64,000 nucleotides of DNA from Desulfofalx alkaliphila DSM 12257. Its GTDB lineage: Bacteria; Bacillota; Desulfotomaculia; Desulfotomaculales; Desulfohalotomaculaceae. A program made the position numbers and the translations under genes. Position 1 is the stretch's first letter. Each line of letters begins with the position of its first letter. The stretch covers positions 1 to 64,000 of the forward strand of contig NZ_JONT01000004.1 in NCBI RefSeq assembly GCF_000711975.1, in the 5' to 3' direction. A model generated the notes under the pieces. It made no database searches. It was not told where the DNA came from and saw nothing but the letters and a program-made list of their open reading frames with translations. This document shows positions 45,937 to 54,183 of the stretch, one piece after another.

Positions 45937-47202
45937 ATGTACCAAAAGACAACACTAGATAACGGTCTACGCATTTTATCAGAAGAAATCCCACATGTAA
46001 GGTCGGTTTCCATCGGACTATGGATAAACGTCGGTTCAAGGGATGAAACCAATGACAATAGCGGCATATCACATTTTATTGAACATATGATGTTTAAAGG
46101 TACTAATAAAAGAACAGCAAAGGATATAGCAGAAGAACTGGATGCAGTTGGCGGACAATTAAACGCTTTTACTACCAAGGAGTACACCTGTTATCACTCC
46201 AAAGTTTTGGACGAGCATTTTGACTTGGCGGTTGACGTATTGACTGACATGGTGTTTAATTCCAAGTTTGCCCCAGAGGATATAGATCGCGAAAAAAATG
46301 TAATAATTGAAGAAATTAAAATGTATGAAGATGCCCCGGACGAATTGGTGCATGATATATTTACAAATACTATTTGGCATGGCCATCCCCTGGGCAGGCC
46401 TATTATTGGGACAACCGAGATTGTAAGTTCCTTTAGCAGAGATGATTTGCTGGATTTTCATCATAAGCATTATACACCTGAAAAAATGGTTATTTCGGTT
46501 GCCGGCAACATTAAACATGAAAAAGTAGTGGAAAAACTGGCACCGATATTGAGTCAATTAAAGGCTACAAAAACCCCCCGGCAAAGCACACCTCCCCAAG
46601 GGGTAAGTAACTTAGTATGCCGTAACAAAGATACGGAACAGGTACACATGGTAATAGGAACCCCCGGTTATCAACTGGACCATGAGGATATCTATACAGT
46701 ACAGTTAATTAACACTGTTTTAGGAGGTGGGCTGTCGTCACGGCTATTTCAGGAAATCCGTGAACAAAGGGGATTAGTATATACGGTTTTTTCTTACCAT
46801 AGTTCTTATCATGACACCGGCTTGTTTGCTGTTTATGCTGGTTTGTCAAAAAATAATGTTAATAAAGCCATGGAACTGATCTTTAAAGAGATAAAGGACA
46901 TATCAAGGCATGGATTAAAGGAATCTGAACTGCAACGCGCCAAAGATCAGCTTAAGGGAGGACTGCTGCTTTCCTTGGAAAATGTTAACAGCAGGATGAG
47001 CAGACTGGGCAAATCAGAGATGTATCTTGGGAAAGTGTTGACCCCTGATGAAATTGTAGGACGTGTTTTTAAAGTAACCAATGAAGATATTAAAAGAGTG
47101 GCTAAAAATATGTTCATTCCCGACAGATTCACCATGGCTGCTATCGGTCCTTGGCAAGACTGCGGGGAATTAAATACTGCATTGGCTAAGCTTAAGGAAT
47201 AA
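45937..47202 (+). CDS. mlpA: M16 (pitrilysin-type) zinc peptidase, MlpA-like
   Basis: Member of the mitochondrial-processing-peptidase-like M16B family. The inverted zinc motif HxxEH is in ISHFIEHMMFKGT, with the distal Glu in IIEEIKMYEDAPDE; VLGGGLSSRLFQEIREQRGL marks the C-terminal half. The 421-residue length and the location between ylxY/dacF and ymxH match Bacillus mlpA (ymxG). The physiological substrate is uncertain; it is probably cytoplasmic, as no signal peptide is seen. AGGGGG precedes ATG 45937. The terminator stem overlaps its stop codon. Confidence 0.93.
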   Translation: MYQKTTLDNGLRILSEEIPHVRSVSIGLWINVGSRDETNDNSGISHFIEHMMFKGTNKRTAKDIAEELDAVGGQLNAFTTKEYTCYHSKVLDEHFDLAVDVLTDMVFNSKFAPEDIDREKNVIIEEIKMYEDAPDELVHDIFTNTIWHGHPLGRPIIGTTEIVSSFSRDDLLDFHHKHYTPEKMVISVAGNIKHEKVVEKLAPILSQLKATKTPRQSTPPQGVSNLVCRNKDTEQVHMVIGTPGYQLDHEDIYTVQLINTVLGGGLSSRLFQEIREQRGLVYTVFSYHSSYHDTGLFAVYAGLSKNNVNKAMELIFKEIKDISRHGLKESELQRAKDQLKGGLLLSLENVNSRMSRLGKSEMYLGKVLTPDEIVGRVFKVTNEDIKRVAKNMFIPDRFTMAAIGPWQDCGELNTALAKLKE

Positions 47203-47233
47203 CCTGGGTCTAAGAACCAGGTTATTCCTTTTT
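47194..47233 (+). terminator. Terminator overlapping the mlpA stop
   Basis: A perfect 14-bp stem, AAGGAATAACCTGG (47194-47207) with CCAGGTTATTCCTT (47217-47230), followed by TTT. The 5' arm includes the last codons and the stop of mlpA. Confidence 0.9.
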
Positions 47234-47307
47234 ATACGGTTATCATTATCATTAAAATGTCATATATCTCGTCCTTCACCAATACAATTTAATGGAGGTG
47301 GGACAAA

Positions 47308-47625
47308 GTGATTATGACAGCTCTAACTTTATTGGTGCTCTTGCTTATTTATCTATCGGTACGGGAGAGAGCTCGCCGAAGAATGACCCGGTGTAAAGAA
47401 TTGGGGGGGTTAGATACAAGAAGCTCACCTTTGGCCAATGCCTTGGGGGCACTGGTGGGTACAGCAGGTGGTATTTACCTTTCCATGGTGATGCTAATTA
47501 ATTTTTTGGAGCTAGATGTGCCAAATAAGGTACAGATAATGGGTGTTAACATGGAACCATTAGCCGCCATTTCATTGTTGATGGCGATAGTACAGCCCTT
47601 TGCAATGCGCCTTATTGGTAGATAA
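47308..47625 (+). CDS. Small two- or three-span membrane protein
   Basis: Function unknown. The 105-residue protein has a hydrophobic N-terminal helix (MTALTLLVLLLIYLSV) followed by a basic stretch (RERARRRMTR), then two more hydrophobic segments (NALGALVGTAGGIYLSMVML and EPLAAISLLMAIVQPFAM). Positive-inside placement puts the basic loop in the cytoplasm. GGAGGTGGG precedes GTG 47308; ATG 47314 is possible. Lying between mlpA and ymxH and upstream of the dipicolinate operon suggests a sporulation link, by context only. Confidence 0.75.
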   Translation: MIMTALTLLVLLLIYLSVRERARRRMTRCKELGGLDTRSSPLANALGALVGTAGGIYLSMVMLINFLELDVPNKVQIMGVNMEPLAAISLLMAIVQPFAMRLIGR

Positions 47626-47650
47626 TTGTTTTTAGGGAGGAGAATGTACC

Positions 47651-47920
47651 GTGCGTCTTAGTGAACTGGTGGGAAAAGAAATAGTAAACATTGTCAACGG
47701 CGCCCGCCTGGGGGTTATTGGCGAGTCAGACTTGTCCTTAGATATGGAGACCGGCCATATTCAATCAATCATTTTGCCACGGCGCAGCAATTTTTTCAAT
47801 TTATGGGTTGACAAACAAAACATAATGATTCCCTGGGAGAATGTGCGTAAAATAGGTGAAGAGGTGGTTATAGTTGAAATAGATCAGGGCCACTTAAATT
47901 TTCAAAGATATTCTGTCTAG
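47651..47920 (+). CDS. ymxH: YlmC/YmxH family PRC-barrel sporulation protein
   Basis: An 89-residue PRC-barrel protein of the YlmC/YmxH sporulation family; the exact role is unknown. MRLSELVGKEIVNIVNGARLG and IIPW-type WENVRKIGEEVVIVEI are typical. It starts with GTG 47651 after GGGAGGAG. The order mlpA-x-ymxH-(dapB)-dpaA matches Bacillus mlpA-ymxH-spoVFA, so orthology is well supported. Confidence 0.92.
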   Translation: MRLSELVGKEIVNIVNGARLGVIGESDLSLDMETGHIQSIILPRRSNFFNLWVDKQNIMIPWENVRKIGEEVVIVEIDQGHLNFQRYSV

Positions 47921-47933
47921 AGGATTGGGTTTT

Positions 47934-47956
47934 CCCCGGCGCAGAGGTCGTCGGGG
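47934..47956 (+). terminator. Hairpin after ymxH
   Basis: CCCCGGCG (47934-47941) pairs with CGTCGGGG (47949-47956), one G-U, loop CAGAGGT, followed by TTTAGTATTT. Probable terminator. The next 100 bp up to the dapB promoter hold no gene I can support. Confidence 0.65.
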
Positions 47957-48062
47957 TTTAGTATTTCATAGTACCGTTATCCATTTAGTCCGCCTGTTCC
48001 GACAGTGTACCGGGAGCTTGGCCGTCCTGCCCCATATCGCTTTGCGGAATAATTCTAGGAAC

Positions 48063-48092
48063 TTGACAACATGTTACCATATATAGAATAAT
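48063..48092 (+). promoter_or_regulatory. Candidate promoter of the dapB-dpa operon
   Basis: A perfect TTGACA at 48063-48068 is followed by AATAAT at an 18-bp spacing (48087-48092) or TAGAAT at 15 bp. A CATATATAG element between them partly resembles a sigma-K -10. Vegetative expression would suit dapB (lysine/peptidoglycan supply). Confidence 0.45.
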
Positions 48093-48163
48093 TAAACAGA
48101 ATCAGAGATGAAAATGTTGGCTCATGGTAGTATATATCTAAAAAAGTTTGGAGGTAGCGGTAG

Positions 48164-48961
48164 ATGATTAAAGTAGTTGTTGCAGGCGCAGCAGGCCGAA
48201 TGGGCCAGGAAAGCTGCAGAGCTATTTTGCGTGCGGATGGAATGGAGCTTGTGGGGGCGGTAGACAAGAACAGCAGTGGTGAAGAACTTGAAAAAGTAAT
48301 AGCAATGGACGGTGTTGAATTAACAATTCAATCTGACTTAGACACTACTTTAAAAGAAACAAAACCTGATGTGGTTGTGGATTTTACAAACCCCAATGTA
48401 GTATTTAACAATGCACAAATAGCACTGCAGAATAAGGTTCGCCCGGTTATTGGCACTACCGGCTTGACCGGTGAACAAATTGCTCAATTGAAAGAACTGG
48501 CCCAAAAACAGCAGCTGGGTGGTCTAATAGTGCCAAACTTTGCAATTGGAGCACTGTTGATGATTAAATTTGCCTCAATAGCGGTAAAGTACTTTCCCCA
48601 TGTGGAAATTATTGAGTTACACCATGACCAAAAGATGGACGCTCCTTCGGGTACGGCGTTAAAAACAGCGGAGGTGTTAGCTGAAATTAGGGGAAATATG
48701 CGCCAAGGATTACCCACTGAGTTTGAAAAAATCCCCGGATCCCGTGGCGGTGACTTTGAGGGTATGCGTGTTCATAGCGTACGCTTGCCCGGTTTTGTGG
48801 CCCACCAGGAAGTAATATTTGGGGGAACAGGACAAACACTGACCATAAGACACGATTCAATATCCCGGGAATCATTTATGCCCGGTTTGTTGATGGGCAT
48901 TCATAAGGTGATGGAAATAGATCACCTGGTATACGGTTTAGAAAACTTAATATTTGAGTAA
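48164..48961 (+). CDS. dapB: 4-hydroxy-tetrahydrodipicolinate reductase
   Basis: Reduces the DapA product on the route to diaminopimelate and lysine. The N-terminal dinucleotide motif is VVAGAAGRMGQESCRAI, GTTGLT is near residue 98, and the catalytic segment ELHHDQKMDAPSGTALKTAE is complete. The 265-residue length is normal. TTGGAGGTAG precedes ATG 48164. Placing dapB immediately upstream of dpaA puts the two enzymes that compete for the same substrate pool into one cluster. Confidence 0.97.
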   Translation: MIKVVVAGAAGRMGQESCRAILRADGMELVGAVDKNSSGEELEKVIAMDGVELTIQSDLDTTLKETKPDVVVDFTNPNVVFNNAQIALQNKVRPVIGTTGLTGEQIAQLKELAQKQQLGGLIVPNFAIGALLMIKFASIAVKYFPHVEIIELHHDQKMDAPSGTALKTAEVLAEIRGNMRQGLPTEFEKIPGSRGGDFEGMRVHSVRLPGFVAHQEVIFGGTGQTLTIRHDSISRESFMPGLLMGIHKVMEIDHLVYGLENLIFE

Positions 48962-48989
48962 GGAAGCCAAAATAATTGCATATACAAGC

Positions 48990-49017
48990 ACCTCCTTAAT
49001 TGGGTTCACATATAGTG
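48990..49017 (+). promoter_or_regulatory. Candidate sigma-K promoter before dpaA
   Basis: In the 94-bp dapB-dpaA gap, CATATAGTG (49009-49017) fits the sigma-K -10 CATAnnnTA except for the last base, and AC at 48990-48991 lies 17 bp upstream as expected for its -35. In Bacillus spoVF transcription is sigma-K dependent, so a mother-cell promoter is expected around here. Short motifs, hence low confidence. Confidence 0.35.
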
Positions 49018-49055
49018 AATCATACCGAGACAGATGTCGAAAGGAGGTACCAGGC

Positions 49056-49943
49056 ATGCAACCTGACCTGCAAGGAGTAAAGGTAGCGGTTTTAGGGGGG
49101 GACGCCCGGGAAATTATACTTGTTCATGAGTTTTCAAGGTTAGGGGCTCAAGTACAAGTGGCTGGCTTGCCTGTGCAACAATCCGATCACGTAATTGTTT
49201 GCCGTACGGTTGCTGATGCCCTTAACGGTGTTCAAGCTGTTATTTTGCCGGTACCGGGCCTCAACAAGGATGGTACGGTATACTCTGTATTTACAGAAAA
49301 GCCCATGGAATTATCGGAAAAAATGCTGGTCTCTTTGCCGGCAAATGCACCGGTTTTTGCTGGGTTCGCCCGGGAACGTTTGGTAGAAATGATTCAGCGC
49401 TGTAATCTCCGTTTAATAGAAGTGCTTAAAAGAGACGATGTGGCCATATTGAACTCAATACCTTCTGCAGAAGGGGCAGTTCAGATGGCCATGGAAGCAA
49501 CGCCCATCACCATTCATAGCAGTAATTCCTTTGTGCTTGGCTTTGGACGTACCGGTGCCACTTTGGCGCGGTTGTTAAAGGGCATGGGTGCAAGAGTTAC
49601 TGTGGTCACCCGCCGACCGGCACATCAGTCAAGGGTATATGAAATGGGCATGAGACCGCTGACCTTTCAACAATTGCCAGACTTTATTTGCGAAGCTGAT
49701 ATTATTTTTAATACTGTTCCGGCCACCGTATTAACCAACTGCATTTTAAGCAAAGCCTCTGAGGAAGTTGTAATCATTGACGTCGCTTCACCCCCGGGGG
49801 GTACAGATTTTGATGCTGCCAAAAGATTAAACATAAAAGCCTTGCTTGCACCGGGCCTGCCTGGAAAAGTGGCTCCCAAGACAGCTGGTCGAATATTGGC
49901 GCGAGTAATACCGCGCCTATTGGCCGAGGAACTGGCTCTGTAA
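49056..49943 (+). CDS. dpaA: Dipicolinate synthase subunit A
   Basis: With DpaB it oxidises dihydrodipicolinate to dipicolinic acid, the spore-core Ca-chelate, in the mother cell. The N-terminal VAVLGGDAREIILVHEFSRL and the central NAD(P)-binding motif LGFGRTGATLARLLKGMGAR are conserved, with IIDVASPPGGTDF towards the end. ATG 49056, eight bases after AAAGGAGGT, gives 295 residues, matching SpoVFA; a frame open from 48954 overlaps dapB and is not supported. It is followed 27 bp later by dpaB. Confidence 0.95.
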   Translation: MQPDLQGVKVAVLGGDAREIILVHEFSRLGAQVQVAGLPVQQSDHVIVCRTVADALNGVQAVILPVPGLNKDGTVYSVFTEKPMELSEKMLVSLPANAPVFAGFARERLVEMIQRCNLRLIEVLKRDDVAILNSIPSAEGAVQMAMEATPITIHSSNSFVLGFGRTGATLARLLKGMGARVTVVTRRPAHQSRVYEMGMRPLTFQQLPDFICEADIIFNTVPATVLTNCILSKASEEVVIIDVASPPGGTDFDAAKRLNIKALLAPGLPGKVAPKTAGRILARVIPRLLAEELAL

Positions 49944-49970
49944 ATTTGGTTAAAGCCACGGAGGTGCGCC

Positions 49971-50558
49971 ATGCGATTGAAGGGTGTAAGGATAGGATTT
50001 GCCTTAACGGGTTCACACTGTACTATTGAAGAAACAATACCGCAGATCGAGCGCCTGGTTAATGAAGGGGCCGAAGTGTTTCCCATTGTCAGTACATCTG
50101 TGGAAACAACCGATACCAGGTTTGGTCGCTCCAGCCATTGGTTGGAAAGAATTAAAGAAATAACAAAAAAAGAAGTGATTTCTACAATTACCGGGGCTGA
50201 ACCCTTTGGTCCTAAAAAATTAGTAGATGTAATGGTGATTGCGCCGTGTACTGGTAATACTATGGCTAAGCTAACCATGGGTATTACAGACGGTTCGGTA
50301 TTAATGGCCGCCAAGGCGCATTTAAGAAACCTAAGACCGGTGGTGATCGGGATATCTACTAATGATGGCTTGGGTATTAATGCTAAAAATATAGGCATGT
50401 TGATAAACTTTAAAAACATTTTTATGGTTCCCTTTGGGCAGGACAGCCCCGGTGAAAAACCCAATTCACTAAAGTCTGATATGAACCTTATTTTAGAGAC
50501 TGTTGAGGCTGCTTTAAAAGGAAAACAGCTACAGCCGATTATTATTACCTATTCTTAA
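49971..50558 (+). CDS. dpaB: Dipicolinate synthase subunit B
   Basis: Flavoprotein-fold partner of DpaA (SpoVFB). VRIGFALTGSHCTIEE at the N-terminus, IVSTSVETTDTRFG, VMVIAPCTGNTMAKLTMGIT and DGLGINAKNIGMLIN are typical of the family. The 195-residue length is exact. GGAGGTG precedes ATG 49971. The presence of both subunits shows that this organism makes DPA by the dedicated DpaAB route rather than the EtfA-dependent route of many Clostridium species. Confidence 0.96.
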   Translation: MRLKGVRIGFALTGSHCTIEETIPQIERLVNEGAEVFPIVSTSVETTDTRFGRSSHWLERIKEITKKEVISTITGAEPFGPKKLVDVMVIAPCTGNTMAKLTMGITDGSVLMAAKAHLRNLRPVVIGISTNDGLGINAKNIGMLINFKNIFMVPFGQDSPGEKPNSLKSDMNLILETVEAALKGKQLQPIIITYS

Positions 50559-50633
50559 TAAATCTATTTTTGCACCGCACAATGGGGTAAAAAGATGGTA
50601 GAATAAAAATATATATTTTTTTGGAGGGATTTA

Positions 50634-51659
50634 ATGTTGCAAAAGTACAATGTTGTAGTTGTTGGTGCCACAGGTGCGGTGGGTCAAGAAATACTAAACA
50701 TTCTTGATGAACGCAATTTTCCGGTGGGTGATTTGAAACTGTGTGCTACTGCCCGTTCGGCAGGAAAAGAAATTGTCTTTAAGGGAAAAAGCTATACAGT
50801 TGAACAAACTACCCCTGAATCATTTACCGGTATGGATATTGCCTTTTTTGCAGGTGGTAAGGCAAGCGTAGAGTTTGGCCCAGCTGCAGTGGAGCGGGGC
50901 TGCGTGGTCATCGATAACAGTAGCAATTATCGTATGGATCCCGATGTTCCTCTGGTAGTTCCGGAAGTTAACCCCGAGGATGTAAAAGAACACAAGGGAA
51001 TTATTGCCAACCCAAACTGCTCAACAATTATCATGGCTGTTCCTCTGAAGCCTTTACATGATGCGGCGGGCATTAAAAGGGTAGTGGTTTCCACATATCA
51101 AGCGGTGTCCGGTGCAGGAAAAGAAGGCATTGATGAACTAACAAACCAAACTAAGGCAATTATAAACGGTGGGGAATATGCTCCCCAAAAGTTTATGCAT
51201 CAAATAGCCTTTAACTTAATTCCGCACATTGATGTATGGCAGGATATGGATTATACCAAAGAAGAAATGAAAATGGTTAAAGAAACACAAAAACTATTGC
51301 ATTCCGATAAAATTGGTATAACCGCCACCACTGTACGGGTACCGGTATATCGCAGTCACAGTGAAAGTATCAATGTGGAAACAGAACGAAAGCTTACTGC
51401 ACAGGAAGCCAGGGAAATACTGGCCAAGGCTCCGGGAATTGTGATACAAGATGATCCTGCAAACAATATCTACCCAATGCCCATAGAAACCTCATATAAG
51501 GACGAAGTGTATGTAGGGCGTATACGTGAAGATAATTCTCACCCCAGCGCTCTAAACCTGTGGGTGGTAGGTGACCAGATTAGAAAAGGAGCAGCTACCA
51601 ACGCCGTGCAAGTGGGTGAATTGGTAATTAAGTATGGGTGTTTGCTGCAAAAAAAATAA
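50634..51659 (+). CDS. asd: Aspartate-semialdehyde dehydrogenase
   Basis: Reduces aspartyl phosphate to the semialdehyde that feeds DapA. The NADP-binding motif VVVGATGAVGQEILNILDER opens the protein; the catalytic Cys is in IIANPNCSTIIM; HQIAFNLIPHID and VPVYRSHSESINVE are conserved. The 341-residue length is standard. TTGGAGGG precedes ATG 50634. Within the dap/dpa cluster it lies between dpaB and dapG, exactly as in Bacillus. Confidence 0.97.
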   Translation: MLQKYNVVVVGATGAVGQEILNILDERNFPVGDLKLCATARSAGKEIVFKGKSYTVEQTTPESFTGMDIAFFAGGKASVEFGPAAVERGCVVIDNSSNYRMDPDVPLVVPEVNPEDVKEHKGIIANPNCSTIIMAVPLKPLHDAAGIKRVVVSTYQAVSGAGKEGIDELTNQTKAIINGGEYAPQKFMHQIAFNLIPHIDVWQDMDYTKEEMKMVKETQKLLHSDKIGITATTVRVPVYRSHSESINVETERKLTAQEAREILAKAPGIVIQDDPANNIYPMPIETSYKDEVYVGRIREDNSHPSALNLWVVGDQIRKGAATNAVQVGELVIKYGCLLQKK

Positions 51660-51683
51660 ATTACAAATGGGGAGAAAATACAG

Positions 51684-52910
51684 ATGCGTTTTCTCATCCA
51701 GAAATTTGGTGGCACGTCATTAACCACACCTGAATTTAGAAAGTTAGTGGCAGCAAAGATAGTATCTGCAAAAAACCAAGGTTTTCACCCTGTGGTTGTC
51801 ATTTCGGCAATGGGAAGAATAGGAGAACCCTATGCCACCGATACACTGATATCGGTGGCTAAACAAGTTAACCGTGAAGTACCCGCCAGAGAACTGGATT
51901 TACTAATGTCCTGTGGTGAAGTGATTTCAGGTGTGATAATGGTAAACACCTTGATAGAAATGGGTTGTCCGGCAGTGCTACTTACAGGGGCACAGGCCGG
52001 TATTATTACAGATGCTAACTTTAACGGAGCCAAAATATTACGTTTAGAACCGGACAAAATCATAGAACATGCTAAACAGGATAAGATCGTGGTGGTGACT
52101 GGTTTTCAGGGCGTTACAGAAGATGGGGAAATTACCACCCTTGGCAGGGGAGGAAGTGACACAACGGCGGCTGCCCTGGGTGTTGCACTGGACGCTGAAT
52201 GCATAGATATATATACAGATGTAGAAGGCATAATGACAGCGGATCCCCATATAGTTGATGATGCCGTAATATTAAACAAAGTAACTTACAATGAAATCTG
52301 CCAGTTGGCCCATGAAGGGGCTAAGGTGATTCATCCCCGGGCGGTGGAAATAGCAATGCAAAAAAATATACCCCTTAGGGTGAGATGTGCATTTAGTGAT
52401 GCCCCGGGCACCTTGGTTACCAGACATGGAGAAGTCTACGGAGGCACCATTGATGTAACCCTTGACCGCACAATCACCGGCTTGACAAATATTGCCGATA
52501 TTACTCAAATTACAATAGCTGTGTCTGAGCTAAAGGTGGAAAATCCGCTGCTGAAAATTTTTAAAGGCATGGCATTGTCTGATATAAGCGTTGATTTTTG
52601 GAATGTTAATCCAGAATATATAGCTTTTACGGTAAAGAACAGCGATGTGGAAAAAGCAAAACAAGTGCTGGAAAATATGGGTATATCACCGACCTTGCGC
52701 CCAGGTTGCGCCAAGGTGGCGGCAGTGGGAGCCGGCATGACCGGAGTACCCGGCGTAATGGCCCGTGTGGTGGAAGCTTTAACGGCAGAAGGTGTAGAAA
52801 TTTTACAATCTTCTGACTCTCACACCACCATCTGGGTACTTGTTAAGCAAGAAGACATGAAGAAAGCCGTTGTGGCCCTTCATCGGAAATTTAACCTAGA
52901 TAAAAAATAA
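51684..52910 (+). CDS. dapG: Aspartate kinase (DapG type)
   Basis: Phosphorylates aspartate, the first step of the lysine/DPA pathway. LIQKFGGTSLTT is the nucleotide-binding start, LLSCGE-like LDLLMSCGEVISG and TLGRGGSDTTAAALG complete the kinase core, and two ACT domains follow from about residue 265 (ITGLTNIADITQI; VAAVGAGMTGVPGVMARV). By position it corresponds to Bacillus DapG, the DAP-inhibited sporulation isozyme; the regulatory ligand itself cannot be read from sequence. The 408-residue length is normal. Confidence 0.95.
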   Translation: MRFLIQKFGGTSLTTPEFRKLVAAKIVSAKNQGFHPVVVISAMGRIGEPYATDTLISVAKQVNREVPARELDLLMSCGEVISGVIMVNTLIEMGCPAVLLTGAQAGIITDANFNGAKILRLEPDKIIEHAKQDKIVVVTGFQGVTEDGEITTLGRGGSDTTAAALGVALDAECIDIYTDVEGIMTADPHIVDDAVILNKVTYNEICQLAHEGAKVIHPRAVEIAMQKNIPLRVRCAFSDAPGTLVTRHGEVYGGTIDVTLDRTITGLTNIADITQITIAVSELKVENPLLKIFKGMALSDISVDFWNVNPEYIAFTVKNSDVEKAKQVLENMGISPTLRPGCAKVAAVGAGMTGVPGVMARVVEALTAEGVEILQSSDSHTTIWVLVKQEDMKKAVVALHRKFNLDKK

Positions 52911-52986
52911 ATACTATAAAAAGACATCATTGTGTTAATGGTACGGCTGCTGCAGGGAACAAATAATATTTAGGAAGGTGAAAGCC

Positions 52987-53874
52987 GTGTCTGTTGATTT
53001 CGGGCGGGTACTTACCGCCATGGTAACACCCTTTAATGGTGATTTAAAAGTTAATATTCTACAAGCCAAAAAATTAGCTCGCTATCTGGTGGAAAATGGG
53101 TCCGACGGGTTGGTAGTATGTGGAACCACCGGCGAATCACCCACCCTGTCCACAGAAGAAAAAATTGAGTTATTTAAGGCCGTGGTAGAGGAAGTGGGAG
53201 GCCAGGCGGCGGTTATCGCCGGTACCGGTAGCTACAATACTGCAGCCAGTGTAGCCCTTACCCAGGCAGCTGAGAAATGCGGCGTAGACGGTATAATGCT
53301 GGTAGCACCATACTATAATAAGCCCTCACAGGAGGGTTTGTATATGCACTTTAAAACAGTTGCAGAAAGTACCCAACTACCCGTAATGCTATACAACATT
53401 CCTGGGCGTACTTCCATAAATGTGTTGCCGTCAACAGTGGTTCGTTTGGCCCAGGATGTACCGAATATTGTAGCAATTAAAGAAGCTGCCGGAGTTATGG
53501 ATAATGTAAGTGAATTACGCTCCTCTTTACCAGATGAATTTGCCATCTATAGTGGCGACGATTCGCTTACAATGCCCATTTTGGCCTTGGGAGGAAAAGG
53601 TATTGTAAGTGTAGCCGCTCATATTGTAGGGCCACAAATACAAGAAATGGTGCAGGCCTATGTCAGTGGCAATGTTTCTAAAGCCACCAGAATTCACACT
53701 GAATTATTCCCGGTGTTTAAAGGTATGTTTATTACCACCAACCCGGTACCGGTTAAAACTGCCTTAAATTTAAAGGGCATGAATGTGGGCGGTGTACGTC
53801 TGCCCCTTGTGGATATGAGCGCAGAAGACAACAATAAGTTGCGAAACTTACTTACTGATAAAGGTATACTGTAA
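52987..53874 (+). CDS. dapA: 4-hydroxy-tetrahydrodipicolinate synthase
   Basis: Condenses pyruvate with aspartate semialdehyde; TIM-barrel aldolase. [58 protein letters not shown] (catalytic Tyr) and VAIKEAAG (Schiff-base Lys) are all present. GTG 52987 follows AGGAAGGTG with suitable spacing; GTG 52978 lies inside that ribosome site. 295 residues. Last gene of the dapB-dpaA-dpaB-asd-dapG-dapA operon, with a terminator downstream. Confidence 0.97.
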   Translation: MSVDFGRVLTAMVTPFNGDLKVNILQAKKLARYLVENGSDGLVVCGTTGESPTLSTEEKIELFKAVVEEVGGQAAVIAGTGSYNTAASVALTQAAEKCGVDGIMLVAPYYNKPSQEGLYMHFKTVAESTQLPVMLYNIPGRTSINVLPSTVVRLAQDVPNIVAIKEAAGVMDNVSELRSSLPDEFAIYSGDDSLTMPILALGGKGIVSVAAHIVGPQIQEMVQAYVSGNVSKATRIHTELFPVFKGMFITTNPVPVKTALNLKGMNVGGVRLPLVDMSAEDNNKLRNLLTDKGIL

Positions 53875-53917
53875 ACTGTCATTAAAAATAACAAGTGTAT
53901 AGAATTTAGATACATTT

Positions 53918-53954
53918 AATTATGGGTACCTAAGGTGCCCATAATTTATTTTTT
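53918..53954 (+). terminator. Terminator of the dap/dpa operon
   Basis: AATTATGGGTACC (53918-53930) pairs over 13 bp, one G-U, with GGTGCCCATAATT (53934-53946), followed by TATTTTTTAG. A second AATTATGGGTAC copy at 53971-53982 could pair with the same 3' arm. The rest of the 53875-54183 gap holds the rnj promoter and an untranslated leader. Confidence 0.85.
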
Positions 53955-54010
53955 AGGTATGAGAATGTAAAATTATGGGTACTATATTTAATGTTTATCT
54001 TACCCGAAGC

Positions 54011-54039
54011 TTGTTAACATTCCACCATTTGAGTATAAT
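54011..54039 (+). promoter_or_regulatory. Sigma-A promoter of the RNase J gene
   Basis: TTGTTA (54011-54016) and a perfect TATAAT (54034-54039) are 17 bp apart. The inferred start near 54046 leaves a leader of about 135 nt with no obvious gene. Confidence 0.65.
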
Positions 54040-54183
54040 ATAAGATGCAGGAGCTTTAACTTGAGATAAAATATGCCCACATGACAATTTAATATATAAA
54101 ATATTATCGCCTTCTCCTGGTAAGAACTCACCAATTATTGTTAAGTTATTGAAAGTATTGTGGAAAGGTTGGGAGGTGTATTT

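Noticed and set aside
47957-48163. Lysine riboswitch before dapB
   Set aside because: The gap after the ymxH hairpin lacks the conserved lysine-aptamer sequences and is too short beyond the promoter.
48954-49055. N-terminal extension of dpaA overlapping dapB
   Set aside because: ATG 49056 has a perfect AAAGGAGGT and yields the standard DpaA length; the extension resembles nothing and spans a probable promoter.
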